Positions 1 through 10,600 are shown, numbered from the stretch's first letter. The stretch: DNA of 28,635 nt from Paulinella micropora (GCA_009731375.1 BJOX01000061.1:479856-508490), one strand, 5' to 3'. Notes: generated by a model from the sequence alone, not told the origin. Made by a program: numbers and translations.

Positions 1-25
1 GCATCAGCCATTGACAGAGAAGCAC

Positions 26-27
<2 letters not shown>
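1..27 (+). mobile_element. 3' end of tRNA-derived SINE, cut by window start
   Basis: The first 27 bases match the 3' end of the SINE seen whole at 27583-27915 and at 28363-28635. They are followed directly by an (ATT)n tail, as in the other copies. Confidence 0.7.
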
Positions 28-101
<74 letters not shown>

Positions 102-138
102 GTAATAGTAGAAGTAGTAGTAGTAGTAATAGTAGTAA

Positions 139-176
<38 letters not shown>

Positions 177-223
177 ATAGTATAGTATTAGTAGTAGTAG
201 TACTAGTGGTAGTAGTACTAGTG

Positions 224-289
<66 letters not shown>

Positions 290-409
290 ACAGAAAAAGA
301 GGATCACGACGACGACGACGACGAAGAAGAAGAATAATAAGAAGAATAAGAATAAGAATAAGAATAAGAATAAGAATAAGAATAAGAATAAGAATAAGAA
401 TAAGAAGAA

Positions 410-440
<31 letters not shown>

Positions 441-520
441 AAGAAGAAAAAGAATAATAAGAAGAGAAGGAGAAAGAAGATGAGAAGAGGAGAACGATAG
501 ACCTGCAGCTGGCTCTCTAT
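25..520 (+). repeat. Trinucleotide and purine-rich microsatellite block
   Basis: Consecutive low-complexity tracts: (TTA)n to about 100, (AGT/AGTAAT)n to about 290, a short GAC run near 305-325, then (AATAAG)n and (GAA)n to about 480. The reverse complement of the same succession lies at about 25990-26390. Long apparent reading frames here (poly-Tyr, poly-Val, poly-Ser) are products of the repeats, not genes. Confidence 0.9.
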
Positions 521-1224
521 TCATATTCGCTTGTCGCTGGATACACTCGTCCACGAGCACCTGTGCATTATTCACTCGTGCCTGCGCAAAGTCCACTCCT
601 GTCTGCGCAGAATCCACGCCTGCCTGCGCAGAATCCACGCCTGCCTGCGCAGAATCCACGCCTGCCTGCGCAGAATATGCTCCTTTGACTGCCATGTCAA
701 ACATCTGCTGCGCCGGTTTAATCAAATCTTTTGTCCCGGTCGCCTCGGCCTTCTCGAGCTCTTTCTTGGCCTTCTCGACCTTGGCCTCGGCCTTCTCGAG
801 CTCTTTCTTGGCCTCCTTGACCTTGGCCTCGGCCTCCTTGACCTTGGCCTCGGCCTCCTTTAGCTCTTTTTTTTGCCTCCTTAAGCTCTTTCTTTACCTT
901 CTTGCAATTTGCATCGGCCTCCTTAAGCTCTCTCTGAAACGCCTCGCGCTCGGGTAGGCGCTTTTCGGTCGCACCCACAACTACGGGGTCTGGCTTGGGA
1001 TCTGGTCCACCCCCAAACTGGCAAACTGCAGATGGAGCGGCAAGCCGGGAGACACTGAAAGAGCTCCCCTCTTCGTTCCCCTCTTCGTTCGGCTGACCTT
1101 TGTCCGGCGCCTGTGCAAAGTGCTGCGACACCACCCAGCCGAAAGCGCTCACCAGCAAGACCCCGACAACGCCTGCCGCAAACGCAACCAACACGCACAC
1201 GCACAGACAGCCAGCGATACACAT
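500..1224 (-). pseudogene. Host coiled-coil protein gene, left copy (frame-broken)
   Basis: Starting at 1224, the minus strand encodes a hydrophobic N-terminal segment (about residues 3-33, rich in Val, Ala, Leu; signal anchor or transmembrane helix), a Gly/Pro-rich linker, then a highly charged helical part with KKELKEA-type repeats. The predicted frame runs out at 718. A different frame after the run of eight T at 867-874 continues the coiled coil (AKVKEA/KKELEKAE pattern) and then several SAQAGVD-type 7-residue repeats at about 590-680. The break lies exactly at the homopolymer. The gene is GC-rich and has a second copy on the plus strand at 25208-25990 with the same break. I do not recognise the family; a membrane-anchored coiled-coil protein is as far as the sequence goes. 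Confidence 0.5.
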
Positions 1225-1240
1225 TTTGTCTAGCTATGCA

Positions 1241-1466
1241 CAAAAAGAAAGGACGTGCAGTCATGCCGATCCGCGTTCATACCTATGGCAACTCGCAGCA
1301 GGTTAAAGGCTGGGCGGGGCCAGGTTGGATGTCCTTTTTCCAGTGCCACGAAATCACAGTCAGTCATGGCTCACCAGAAACGCTGTCCTGCCCTTATGAG
1401 CTTGTGACCGACAGCGTCCTGCCCTTATGCGCTTGTGACCGACAGTGCCTGCACTTGGAAGCAGTG
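1241..1466. other. Host sequence upstream of the left coiled-coil gene
   Basis: Non-repetitive host DNA shared with the right arm (24905-25200, inverted). It contains a direct duplication of about 30 bp (GCCCTTATGAGCTTGTGACC and GCCCTTATGCGCTTGTGACC near 1390 and 1423). The right arm carries about 50 bp more near 25095-25150. It may hold the promoter of the coiled-coil gene, but no specific element is visible. Confidence 0.4.
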
Positions 1467-1467
1467 C

Positions 1468-1505
<38 letters not shown>

Positions 1506-1625
1506 AGAGAGAGAGAGGAGAGAGAGAGGAGAGGAGAGAGAGAGAGAGGAGAGGAGAGGAGAGGAGAGGAGAGAGAGAATGAGCAAGAAATGAGCGGAAG
1601 GAGCGAGAGAGAGAGAGAGAGAGTC
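1467..1625 (+). repeat. (GA)n / GAGGA purine tract, paralogous empty integration site
   Basis: Imperfect (GA)n and (GAGGA)n from 1467 to about 1578, then GAATGAGCAAGAAATGAGCG and a second (GA)n. The inverted counterpart in the right-hand host arm is interrupted by the provirus at the GAGGAG equivalent (about 1560-1575), so this is an uninterrupted version of the integration site. Confidence 0.85.
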
Positions 1626-1728
1626 TGTTAAATATCTGCTGTCTGTCCGTGTGTATAGGTGTTTGCGTTTCTTGAATCTTTTAGCGTGTGTAATCGGCGC
1701 ATCTGTGTGTCTGTTAAATGTGTGTCTA

Positions 1729-1783
<55 letters not shown>

Positions 1784-2300
1784 GTTGTGCGTACTTCGCT
1801 CGTGTTTGCGTTTCTTAAATCTCTTCGTGAGTGCATATATGTGTGTTTGTGTGCTGCTCTCTTGTGCTTCGTTTTGTTCGGGTCTTGTCTTCAATTTTGT
1901 TTTGCTTTCGCACCTAGTCTTAGTCTTTCTGGAGTTTGCACTTTGTTCGCATTGTTGTTGCTCGCTTCGTGATTCTGCGTTATTTTTTTTCTTCGTTCGC
2001 GTTTTCGATTGGATTTCGAGCTTGCGTGGAAGTAGCTGCTATTCTGTTTCTATTCATTTTCAGTAATCATTTATTCTTTCTTGACTCAGCTCAAGAGATC
2101 TCTAAAGGCCTAGATTCCTATGTTGTTTTTGTGCCTGCGACGAAAGTAAGGCTCATCATAATTGTCGATTCTTCAACACTACCCGATTTGATGATGACTT
2201 CAAGTATTACAAGTAAAGTCAACGAACAGCTGAAAAAGACTATTCAGAGAATTCCAACTTGTGAAGTAAGTCCTGCTAATTTGTGGTTGAGATGATACGC
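1626..2300 (+). repeat. Left arm of host inverted duplication, distal part
   Basis: This stretch matches the reverse complement of about 4590-5260: same (TG)n core at 1731-1785, same TCTGTTAAATATCTGCTGTC start and same sequence through TTCCAACTTGT near 2260. The arms diverge beyond about 2265. Near 2092-2270 there are exon-like pieces: CAG before 2091, GTAAGG after 2143, and GTAAGT at about 2266. A host exon remnant is possible; no protein family is recognisable. Open frames across the TG tract are low-complexity artefacts. Confidence 0.7.
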
Positions 2301-2379
2301 CTCAGGCCTATCGATTTTAATTAAAAATCCTTCCACTAGGCAAAACTAGCAGTCCGGCTAAAATTGCGAAATAGTATAT

Positions 2380-2692
<313 letters not shown>

Positions 2693-2693
2693 G

Positions 2694-2972
2694 AGATATC
2701 GACTAATGTCAGAAAAAAGGAGCTTCTGATTTCGTCAACCAAGGAAGTCTGTGGGTAAAGTATTAACCCGATGCCCAGCTAAGCCGTGATGTTTGCACGG
2801 AAGGGACTGATACAGGCGATACCAAAGCTCCCTAGTACCAGGCGGGGCCAGGGCTCGTTCCATAAGCGCCCCTTGCAGAACGAGCTCCCACCTCCATTAC
2901 AGAGGACCCAGTAAGCAGATGGAGTTTCGAGACTGTTCGACAGTCTAGTATAAACCAACAGAGCACTGTGGG

Positions 2973-2973
<1 letters not shown>
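2694..2973 (+). repeat. Host interspersed repeat fragment, copy 1
   Basis: About 280 bp of unique-looking sequence between GATA arrays. Its first part (2694-2873) returns inverted at 3109-3289 and directly at 4182-4324. Its second part (2873-2973, TTGCAGAACGAGCTCCCACC start) returns directly at 3813-3913. It appears to be a mobile or segmental repeat split by tetranucleotide expansion; no coding capacity is seen. Confidence 0.8.
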
Positions 2974-3029
<56 letters not shown>

Positions 3030-3101
3030 TGATAGATTGATAGATTGATTGATAGATTGATAGATTGATAGATTGATAGATTGATAGATTGATAGATTGA
3101 T
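2972..3101 (+). repeat. (GATA)n and (GATAGATT)n array
   Basis: A pure GATA run to about 3028 is followed by an 8-mer/10-mer variant with GATT units up to about 3100. Confidence 0.9.
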
Positions 3102-3108
3102 ACAGGGG

Positions 3109-3289
3109 GCGCTTATGGAACGAGCCCTGGCCCCGCCTGGTACTAGGGAGGTTTTGGTATCGCCTGTATCAGTCCCTTCCGTGCAAACATCACTGCCTAG
3201 CTGGGAATCGTGTTAATACTTTACCCACAGACTTCCTTGGTTGACGAAATCAGAAGCTCCTTTTTCTGACATTAGTCGATATCTCATCT
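3109..3289 (-). repeat. Host interspersed repeat fragment, inverted copy
   Basis: Reverse complement of 2694-2873 with scattered differences. Together they form a large stem separated by GATA DNA, part of the palindromic organisation of the left flank. Confidence 0.85.
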
Positions 3290-3292
3290 ATA

Positions 3293-3364
<72 letters not shown>
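3285..3364 (+). repeat. (CTAT)n array
   Basis: Uninterrupted TATC/CTAT tetranucleotides, the reverse complement of the GATA arrays to the left. Confidence 0.95.
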
Positions 3365-3704
3365 ACGTATTGGTGACTGCATTCCATCATAGCCGTCCAG
3401 TGTTGCATAGCCCGGGCTAGGTCCCTGCGGGGGTTTAGGCCTCATACAATGTCATCATTGTAGCTTGCGCAAGCTTACGGTGCTCAAAACACTTGGACTA
3501 ACGGCTTCCTTTTCTTTCTCTTCTTCCTTATCCTCCCACTCTCCATTCCTAGATTGCCTTTTTCTTCAACGTCCTTCCTCCTCTTCTTTTTCCAGAACAC
3601 AGTCTACCCGTGATTCCCATCCCGGACACATGCGCAGTACACAAATTACTGTTTGATGTGAAACTGCGTTCCTTTGCAAAGACTACATTCCTTTGCGACA
3701 TCTC

Positions 3705-3707
<3 letters not shown>
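3365..3707. other. Unassigned host sequence
   Basis: Non-repetitive DNA with a TC-rich stretch (3510-3600). I see no convincing gene, RNA or known repeat; a 63-codon open frame at 3465 is Ser-rich low complexity and was not called. Confidence 0.4.
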
Positions 3708-3755
<48 letters not shown>

Positions 3756-3812
3756 NNNNNNNNNNNNNNNCTAGTTATCTATCTATCTATCTATCATCTA
3801 TCTATCTATCTA
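3708..3812 (+). repeat. (CTAT)n array with 15-base assembly gap
   Basis: CTAT tetranucleotides on both sides of an N run at 3756-3770. The true array length is unknown. Confidence 0.9.
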
Positions 3813-3913
3813 TTGCAGAACGAGCTCCCACCTCCATTACAGAGGACCCAGTAAGCAGATGGAGTTTCGAGACTGTTCGACAGTCTAGTATAAACCGACA
3901 GAGCACTGTGGGT
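3813..3913 (+). repeat. Host interspersed repeat fragment, second direct copy
   Basis: Near-identical to 2873-2973 (one visible change near the end, CCAACAGAG against CCGACAGAG). Confidence 0.85.
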
Positions 3914-4181
3914 TTTATTCCGGGCTCAACAAGCGAGAAAGGGCACCCTGAGGGAACAGGATTGTGCTTCCCGTCGCTATTTCGGCATGTGACTCATAGG
4001 CGTATGGCTAGGCACACATAAGGCACCCCACCACGGGCCCAGCACACCCACACCATCCCCTAATTCTCTGTCTGTCGAGAGATGGCACCCATTTCAAAAA
4101 AACCAAGCCCAAGGGAGGGTCAGTGACACCTCAAGTGGCCTTGGTTCACTGCGTGGAGTAAGTGATGAGATCAACTGATGA
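3914..4181. other. Unassigned host sequence
   Basis: About 270 bp of moderately GC-rich DNA without a persuasive gene. It may be the continuation of the repeat at 3813-3913. Confidence 0.4.
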
Positions 4182-4322
4182 GATATCGACTAATGTCAGA
4201 AAAAGGATATTCTGATTTCGTCAACCAAGGAAGTCTGTGGGTAAAGCATTAACCCGATGCCCAGCTAAGCCGTGATGTTTGCACGGAAGGGACTGATACA
4301 GGCGATACCAAAACCTCCCTAG

Positions 4323-4324
<2 letters not shown>
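4182..4324 (+). repeat. Host interspersed repeat fragment, direct copy
   Basis: Matches 2694-2840, starting GATATCGACTAATGTCAG and running to CCCTAGTA, where a GATA array takes over. Confidence 0.85.
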
Positions 4325-4385
<61 letters not shown>

Positions 4386-4415
4386 GTAGATAGGTAGGTA
4401 GGTAGGTAGATAGGT
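4322..4415 (+). repeat. (GATA)n grading into (GGTA)n
   Basis: GATA units to about 4385, then GTAG/GGTAG variants. Confidence 0.9.
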
Positions 4416-4589
4416 ATCAGCTAACAGCTCCAGCAAAGCACACACAGCACACACATCATACACACACACACACATCATACACACATAGGCAACGAGCGTT
4501 TTCCCGTCGAGCCGGCCCGATAAAGCAGGCCGAAGGCTGAGCCGGCCCGGCGAAACGAGACAACGCCAAGTTTTCCGTCGAGTAGCGTC
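4416..4589. other. Host spacer with CA-rich and GCCGG-repeat sequence
   Basis: CACACA-rich stretch (4438-4487) followed by a GC-rich segment with the near repeat GAGCCGGCCCG at about 4508 and 4540. No gene is seen. Confidence 0.4.
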
Positions 4590-5116
4590 CCAACCACAAA
4601 TTAGCAGAGAATTGCGATACTTACTTGACAAGTTGGAATTCTCTGAATAGTCTTTTTCAGCTGTTCGTTGACTTTACTTGTAATACTTGAAATCATCATC
4701 ACTAGTATCATCAAAGCGTGTAGTGTTGAAGAATCGACAATTATGATGAGCCTTACTTTCGTCGCAGGCACAAAAAACAACATAGGAATCTAGGCCTTTA
4801 GAGATCTCTTGAGCTGAGTCAAGAAAGAATAAATGATTACTGAAAATGAATAGAGACTGAATAGCAGCTACTTCCACGCAAGCTCGAAATCCAATCGAAA
4901 ACGCGAACGAAGAAAAAAAATAACGCAGAATCACGAAGCGAGCAACAACAATGCGAACAAAGTGCAAACTCCAGAAAGACTAAGACTAGGTGCGAAAGCA
5001 AAACAAAATTGAAGACAAGACCCGAACAAAACGAAACACAAGAGAGCAGCACACAATACGCATATATGCACTCACGAAGAGATTTAAGAAACGCAAACAC
5101 GAGCGAAGTACACACA

Positions 5117-5147
<31 letters not shown>

Positions 5148-5322
5148 CACACGGATAGACACACATTTAACAGACACACAGATGCGCAGATTACACACGC
5201 TAAGAGATTCAAGAAACGCAAACACCTATACACACGGACAGACAGCAGATATTTAACAGACTCTCTCTCTCTCTCTCTCTCTCGCTCCTTCCGCTCATTT
5301 CTTGCTCATTCTCTCTCTCCTC
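4590..5322 (-). repeat. Right arm of host inverted duplication, part adjacent to left TIR
   Basis: Reverse complement of about 1565-2290, including the (CA)n tract at 5117-5155 and the CT-rich end at 5255-5322. It stops at the left TIR and resumes beyond the right TIR at 24817, showing that the provirus inserted into this arm. It differs from the left arm by small indels, for example an extra ACTAGT-containing segment near 4698-4706. Confidence 0.9.
5317..5322. repeat. Target-site duplication, left copy (CTCCTC)
   Basis: The six bases next to the left TIR are CTCCTC, identical to the six bases after the right TIR at 24817-24822. Six bp is the Polinton duplication length. The site lies in a pyrimidine-rich tract, so part of the match could be chance, but the paralogous empty site near 1555-1580 supports it. 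Confidence 0.85.
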
Positions 5323-5475
5323 AGTAGTATAATATGAAATTTACAAGGGTCGTTTTTCGTACCTCAAAACGACCTCATAAATTTCATTTATTCTCTCCTA
5401 TTAATTTCCCGTAAAATAAATACAAAGAAACAAAAACAGACAAGTAGCCTTCTACAGCACACTACGAGAAAACAT
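5323..5475 (+). repeat. Left terminal inverted repeat of the provirus (153 bp)
   Basis: Matches the reverse complement of 24664-24816 over 153 bp without indels and with about five mismatches; similarity stops abruptly inward. It begins with AG, as Polinton termini do. It contains a nested dyad: GAAATTTA (5336-5343) pairs with TAAATTTC (5378-5385), and GGTCGTTTT (5348-5356) pairs with AAAACGACC (5366-5374). Confidence 0.95.
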
Positions 5476-5553
5476 ACACACATCATTAAATTGACCTTTT
5501 TCGTCTTCCTCTTTAGAAGCAACTCCAGTTCAACCACCTACCACACACAACAA

Positions 5554-5838
5554 GTATGGTAGATAAAATTCCTTTACAAAGGGAAAATTGCAGTATTGGG
5601 CTCACATTGAAAGAAAAAATGGGTTGCGAAACTTTTTCTTGAGAGAAATGAAAGTATGATACCCGTGAAGTTGAATTGCTACAAGTCGCCAATGCGGAAA
5701 GACCAATTAACCGAGCGGTTCGTTGTTGAATTTGTTGATGGATCTTTTAAGTTGTTCAGATCTTGGGATAACATTGACAAAATCGCTAATTACTACGGCT
5801 TAATTATCAAGTCCGCTTATCGGGTGGTGTTTGATTAA
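5554..5838 (+). pseudogene. Small leftmost viral ORF (possibly two frames of one gene)
   Basis: ATG at 5554 opens 28 codons that stop just after the T-run at 5632-5638. An overlapping second frame then gives a 60-residue product from ATG 5656 to 5838, containing LTERFVVEFVDGSFKLFRSW. Whether these are one gene with a one-base slip or only the 60-residue ORF is real cannot be settled. No family is recognised. It lies 80 bp inside the left TIR and points toward the integrase; a hairpin follows at 5859-5886. Confidence 0.4.
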
Positions 5839-5858
5839 AACAACTAATACACCATATG

Positions 5859-5886
5859 TACCATAGGCATAATAATTCCTATGGTA
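5859..5886. terminator. Hairpin between convergent genes
   Basis: TACCATAGG (5859-5867) pairs with CCTATGGTA (5878-5886) around a 10-base AT-rich loop. It lies between the 3' ends of the small ORF (stop at 5838) and the integrase (last stop near 5931), where a transcript 3'-end structure would be expected. Confidence 0.45.
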
Positions 5887-5930
5887 GATATCGTGTACTT
5901 TCGTCATTAATGTAAGTTGGCTCTTTTTTA

Positions 5931-6968
5931 TTAAATATTAAATTGGACTTTTGCTTTTCTTTCCATATTGCTAGTTCTTATATTTTGTGGTTCTATTTCT
6001 TCTCTCTTTAGCAGTTCTTTAGTTTTCTTTTTTTAATAACTTCTTTAGTTTGCTCTTTCATATCTTTTTCTTCGTCAATTGGTTTAATAAAATTAGTCTT
6101 CAATAAATCGCGCGGGCTTACTAACTCGTCGTTATTTTATTATTAAATTAAATCCGGAACGGCCTTTGACTTTATAAATAATTTTACTGAAAGTCTTTCC
6201 GCCTTTGGAGAAAACATTTCGTTTGTTTTCTTTTCTCACACTATCACCAACATTGAATTCATCTATTAAATGATCACGAGTGATTTTCTGGGTATTTTTA
6301 TCTCTCCCGAAAAATACTTCCGCTGGTTTAGCTTGAATTCCTCTATGAACTTTATGATTATCAGCATCTACTAAGTCTTGAATATAACTGACCCAATCAA
6401 AATTACGATTGGTTTCAAATAGAATATAACTGACCCAATCAAAATTACGATTGGTTTCAAATAAAAGGTCTAGCCATCTTCTAATACTCCTTATGACTCT
6501 ATCAACAACCGCTAAGGCTCTATGGTCGCCAACTTCAACTACATCATGTCTAATTCCATTTTCAATAAAATATTCGCGGGTCGCTCCTTTATATTCTCCC
6601 CCGCTGTCAGTAGTAATTGATTTCGGTTTATATTTGATTGATTTTAAAGCATAATAGACTTCTTTTGCTGTTTTATTTTTTCGTGGAATGATTATTAAAT
6701 ATCTTGAATGGCAATCAATCCAAACGAGCATCCAAGCATATCCTTTATTTCCTTTCTTATCTTTTATCTTACTCATATCTGCTAAGTCGAGAAAAACTTG
6801 GTCTAATGGTTTATCAACCCATATTGTGTTCCATATTTTCGGGTTCTTTTTCTGATGATGGATTTCTAGTGCTTCTTCTTCTTCTTTTGTTTTAACTAAT
6901 TCTCCCGTAGGTGTGTCTTCCTCATTAATAATTATATGTTTATTGTCAAGTTCATTTTCCTTACTCAT
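5931..6968 (-). pseudogene. Retroviral-type (rve) integrase, frameshifted near C-terminus
   Basis: The first 278 codons (6968 to 6132) hold an rve/RNase H-fold core: Asp61 in FLDLADM, Asp121 in ITTDSGGEY, and an acidic residue 35 positions later, Asp156 in AVVDRVIRSIRR, where retroviruses have Glu. A C-terminal SH3-like segment (EFNVGDSVRKENK onward) follows, as in Polinton integrases. The frame stops at 6132, but coding-like sequence (SPRDLLKTNFIKP) continues in another frame, shifts again near 6030 and ends about 5931. A 42-bp tandem duplication (6379-6462) repeats 14 residues just after the core. The enzyme would insert the linear viral genome into host DNA, giving the 6-bp duplication seen. 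No N-terminal zinc-binding motif is visible. Confidence 0.92.
6379..6462 (-). repeat. 42-bp tandem duplication inside the integrase gene
   Basis: The 42-bp unit at 6379-6420 is repeated at 6421-6462 with the copies differing only at the first bases. It keeps the frame and repeats FETNRNFDWVSYI. Confidence 0.95.
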
Positions 6969-6983
6969 CTATATTTTAGAATT

Positions 6984-7493
6984 TTAAAAAGCATTTTTCA
7001 ATATCATTATTTTTTTCTTTCTTATCTTTTCAGATTGATTATAAACATTAACAGAAATGTTTGATTTCTTACCTTTCCCTTTCTTAGGTTTCGGTTCTTC
7101 TTCTTCACTACTCTCACTTTCACTTTCTTCACTCTCCTCAGGCTCAGGCTCTGGTTTCTTACTCTTCTTTTCTCTCTTAGTTTCCGCTTTCTTTCTTCTT
7201 ATCTTCATTTTTGCCATCTTTTCAGCGATGATATCAGTAAAATCACATTCATCTTCACTCTCACTCTGCTCGGATGTGTCATCTTGTTCCTTCTCATTAA
7301 TAATATCTGTTGCTAAATTCTTATTTTCTATCTCTGCTATTTTTCGTTCCATATCCTCGTCTTCATTTTCAACAGCATTTCGGTATTGTTCCAAAACCTT
7401 TTTGGCATGTTCCATTTTTCTCTGCTTCGCTTTTTGTTTAATTCCATCGACTGCTTTTCCCCAGTTTTGTCGACTCGCTTCAGGACTTGGCAT
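6984..7493 (-). CDS. Highly charged protein upstream of integrase, unknown function
   Basis: 169 residues from ATG 7493. Residues 15-65 are charged helical sequence (KQRKMEHAKKVLEQYRNA), 70-90 acidic, 95-125 strongly basic (KIRRKKAETKREKKSKK), 126-145 a Glu/Ser run and 146-160 again basic, ending in NISVNVYNQSEKIRKKK. No family is recognised. It lies 15 bp before the integrase start on the same strand, so the two probably share a transcript, and it reads away from the fibre gene across a 116-bp intergenic region. The alternating acidic and basic blocks suggest a DNA- or protein-binding accessory, but that is inference. The frame is intact. Confidence 0.7.
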   Translation of the reverse strand: MPSPEASRQNWGKAVDGIKQKAKQRKMEHAKKVLEQYRNAVENEDEDMERKIAEIENKNLATDIINEKEQDDTSEQSESEDECDFTDIIAEKMAKMKIRRKKAETKREKKSKKPEPEPEESEESESESSEEEEPKPKKGKGKKSNISVNVYNQSEKIRKKKIMILKNAF

Positions 7494-7527
7494 TCTATAC
7501 TAAAATTTTATTTTTTAGTATTTTTAA

Positions 7528-7609
7528 AATTAAATATTTAGTGGAAACTTTTTAGAAAAGTTTCACAAAAAAGATTTTGCTCAAAGATTTTTCAAAATCT
7601 TTGTATATA
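7528..7609 (+). promoter_or_regulatory. Divergent promoter region with two palindromes
   Basis: Between the charged protein (minus) and the fibre gene (plus). GTGGAAACTTTTT-AGAAAAGTTTCAC (about 7540-7565) and CAAAGATTTTTCAAAATCTTTG (7582-7603) are inverted repeats. The second runs into TATATA and then the ATG at 7610. The same palindrome plus TATA arrangement precedes genes at 12082 and 13318, which suggests a viral promoter class. Confidence 0.6.
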
Positions 7610-10600
7610 ATGAGTCAATATAAATCATTACTCTGCCTTAATGAGTTGGCTGTTGATAGTCTAAATATACTTAACCTTGACCTTACCAACACATAGTCGG
7701 TCTGAATACAGACAGAGTGCCAGAAGATTCCGACCCAATAAATCTTTATTATACTGATGCGCGATTTGACACACGTCTCGCTTTAAAATCAACGACTGAC
7801 ATCAAAGAAGGAAAAAAATTATACTATACAGAGCAACGAGTGAGGGAAAACGACGAAGTCAAAGCCTCAACTTAACACAGAAGCAATACTTCCAATCCGC
7901 ACCAAACCAGTTTATATAATTTGATAGACACAAACATATTTGCACAAGCGAGCGGACAATACTTAACTTACAACGATGTAGAAGGCAAATGGAAGAATAC
8001 AGCCCTTGGTTCAATTGATACACTTTCAGATGTGGTTATAACCGCGCCGATAGCGATGAATAGTTATCTAACATATAATTCAATAAACTGGGTAAATAAA
8101 ACATTTCCGATAAATGTTGATGAATTCGGCAATATTAGTATGCGAAGGAAGAATATAACAGGAGTAAATTTGCTAAATACAAAAGATGTTGATGAATGGA
8201 TATTTGAGCATCAAGATAATATGATAAAGTTTCAGCGAGTGGAAGTATAGATAGCCATAGCGATGTGACAACATCAGGCTTCCCAGCAGATAACCAACTG
8301 CTTATGTATAGCACGGGGAAATGGAGAAACACCACACCACCCTTTCTTAGATTAGACGGCACTGCTAGTATGACGGGGGCACTAAATATGGGCGGTTTGC
8401 TATTTCAGGGGCTTCTACATATAATGGAATTAATCTCGCTAATCTCGCAGTTGATGGTTCGGTGATCAAACTAACAGGAGACCAAACCATAGGAGGAATT
8501 AAGACATATAGCAGTGGTGTTGAAATAACTGGAAATTCAATCAATTCAACAACAAAGGGCACATTTATCGTTTTCAATTCTACAAGTAATATCGTGTCAA
8601 TTGCTAGTTTGGATATGAACACTGCAACATATTACAACTTTGAAATTTCTGCGAAAAAATAAGTTTTATTATTGACGGGACGATTGTTTCGTGGTTTAAT
8701 GCTACTGGCTTAGATTGTAATAGTAGTCGGATTGTTAATCTAGGAGCACCACAAAATGCGAATGAAGCGGTAAATAGACAATATCTGGATGACAATTGTG
8801 AAACTAACAACAGACCAAACCATAACAGGAAATAACGGGACAAGCACTACGATAAAATATCTAACTTTAACACAAACGGCTGATTTTAATAATCAAGTTA
8901 TCATTAATGGTGGAAATATAACATATAATGGGGCGAGGATATTGAACCAAAATGGAGGGGATATATTCTTTTCACAGACATCAGGAGATTCAGGAGATAT
9001 CCATATTTCTTATTTACTCTAAATTCCGCTACAAGTGGAACCGCAGACCAAAGAGGTTATGTATTCACGAATGCAGCATTTGATGTAAAAGGGGCTGGAC
9101 TTTATATTTCAAAACTTTTGGACAATAAAAGTGCTTCATCTGACATTGTCCGTTTTAACAATGCTGGCGGTATGCGGTTTTATGGTGCTTTGGATATGAA
9201 CTCAAACAACATAACAAGTGGGTGGAACAATAACGGGAACATCAATTACTTCAACTGCTGGCATGACTACAACAACATTAAAGGCGAGCGGATTATTAAC
9301 GGTTGCAAGTTATCTATTCAAAATAAAGTAGATGGAGGAAATGGACAGGGTATATTTCTGTGGGATACAGACAACGCAGGATGGGGGATTTATATGGCTC
9401 AGGCAGGGGCAGGTAAAAGTCTATCTGGAGGGTCCGCGGTTGCAGGCAACGATATTTCAGGCTTTGCTATAAGATTTAGGTCTGGTTTTGCTTCGGCAGA
9501 TGGTTTTGTGTGGGAAAATTCTAATGAGCAATTGTTAATGTCATTAAATGGGGCAAACGGAACTTTATGGACAAAAGGATTGATAACGGCTAGTGCGGGG
9601 ATATCAACAACAACATTAACGACGAGTGATAAAATAACAACAGCATCAGGTAAGCCGATAATCATAGGCAATACAACGAAATCAGTAAATGGGGCGACAG
9701 GGGGCTTAGAATTATACGGGACGGCTTCAAATATCGGAGGGGCACACTTACAAGCAATAACAACGGCGGATGCTTATCCAACATTTCAATTATTGAACTG
9801 GGCACACGACAATATAAACTTAAGTTTTGATACTTATTTTCATAGCACGAACTGGAAATCAAGCCACAGCGGTTCAAACTTTCTAATTCAAAAAGGTGGT
9901 AAACTCGCTTTTTATTATAAATCAGGAATAACGGCGGGAAGTAATATAACATGGACAGAAGCAATGAAGATAAGTACAGCAGGATTAATAACGGCGAATG
10001 CAGGAATTACATATTCTGGGTTGCTAACGACCACAACTAATAATGGAGCGAAAATAGGAATTCAAGGACAAACAGACGGGACTAATGCTAGAGGAATATT
10101 TATTTGGGATACTGGTGATTCAGCATGGGGGATTTATATGTCTCAGTCTGGAGCAAATAAATCATTAAGTGGAGGAACAGCACCAGCAGGAGGAGTAGGT
10201 GGAGGATTAACTTCTTATGCTATTAGATTTAGAGTGAATAATTCTTGAACGAGCGGGTTCATATGGGAGAATAGTTCAAATACTGCTTTAATGTCTTTGA
10301 AAGCAAGCGATGGACAATTATGTGTATTGTCTAATCCAATTCAATACTCAGACAGGAGAAAAAAAGAAGATATAAAGGAATGCTTAGGCTTAGATTTTAT
10401 TAATAAGTTAAATCCAGTCTGCTATCGTACGATTGATGATTAAAAAAAATGTAGGACTGGCTTAATAGCACAGGAATTAGAAGAAATACTAACAGAAATG
10501 ATATGAGATATGCTAGATTTTGGCGGTTTTATAAAAGAAACAATTATGGTTCCGTGTCCAAAGCAAAGAAAAGAATGCAAATTGAAGGGTGTGAGTGTTA

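Noticed and set aside
11-337. Apparent poly-Tyr/Ser/Val protein
   Set aside because: Pure translation of TTA and AGT microsatellites.
1659-2066. Cys/Val-rich open frames over the TG repeat (and the inverse at 4837-5225)
   Set aside because: Low-complexity (TG)n translation; not conserved in frame between the two arms.
7057-7503. Ser/Leu/Phe-rich plus-strand frame opposite the charged protein
   Set aside because: Complement shadow of the Lys/Glu-rich minus-strand gene.
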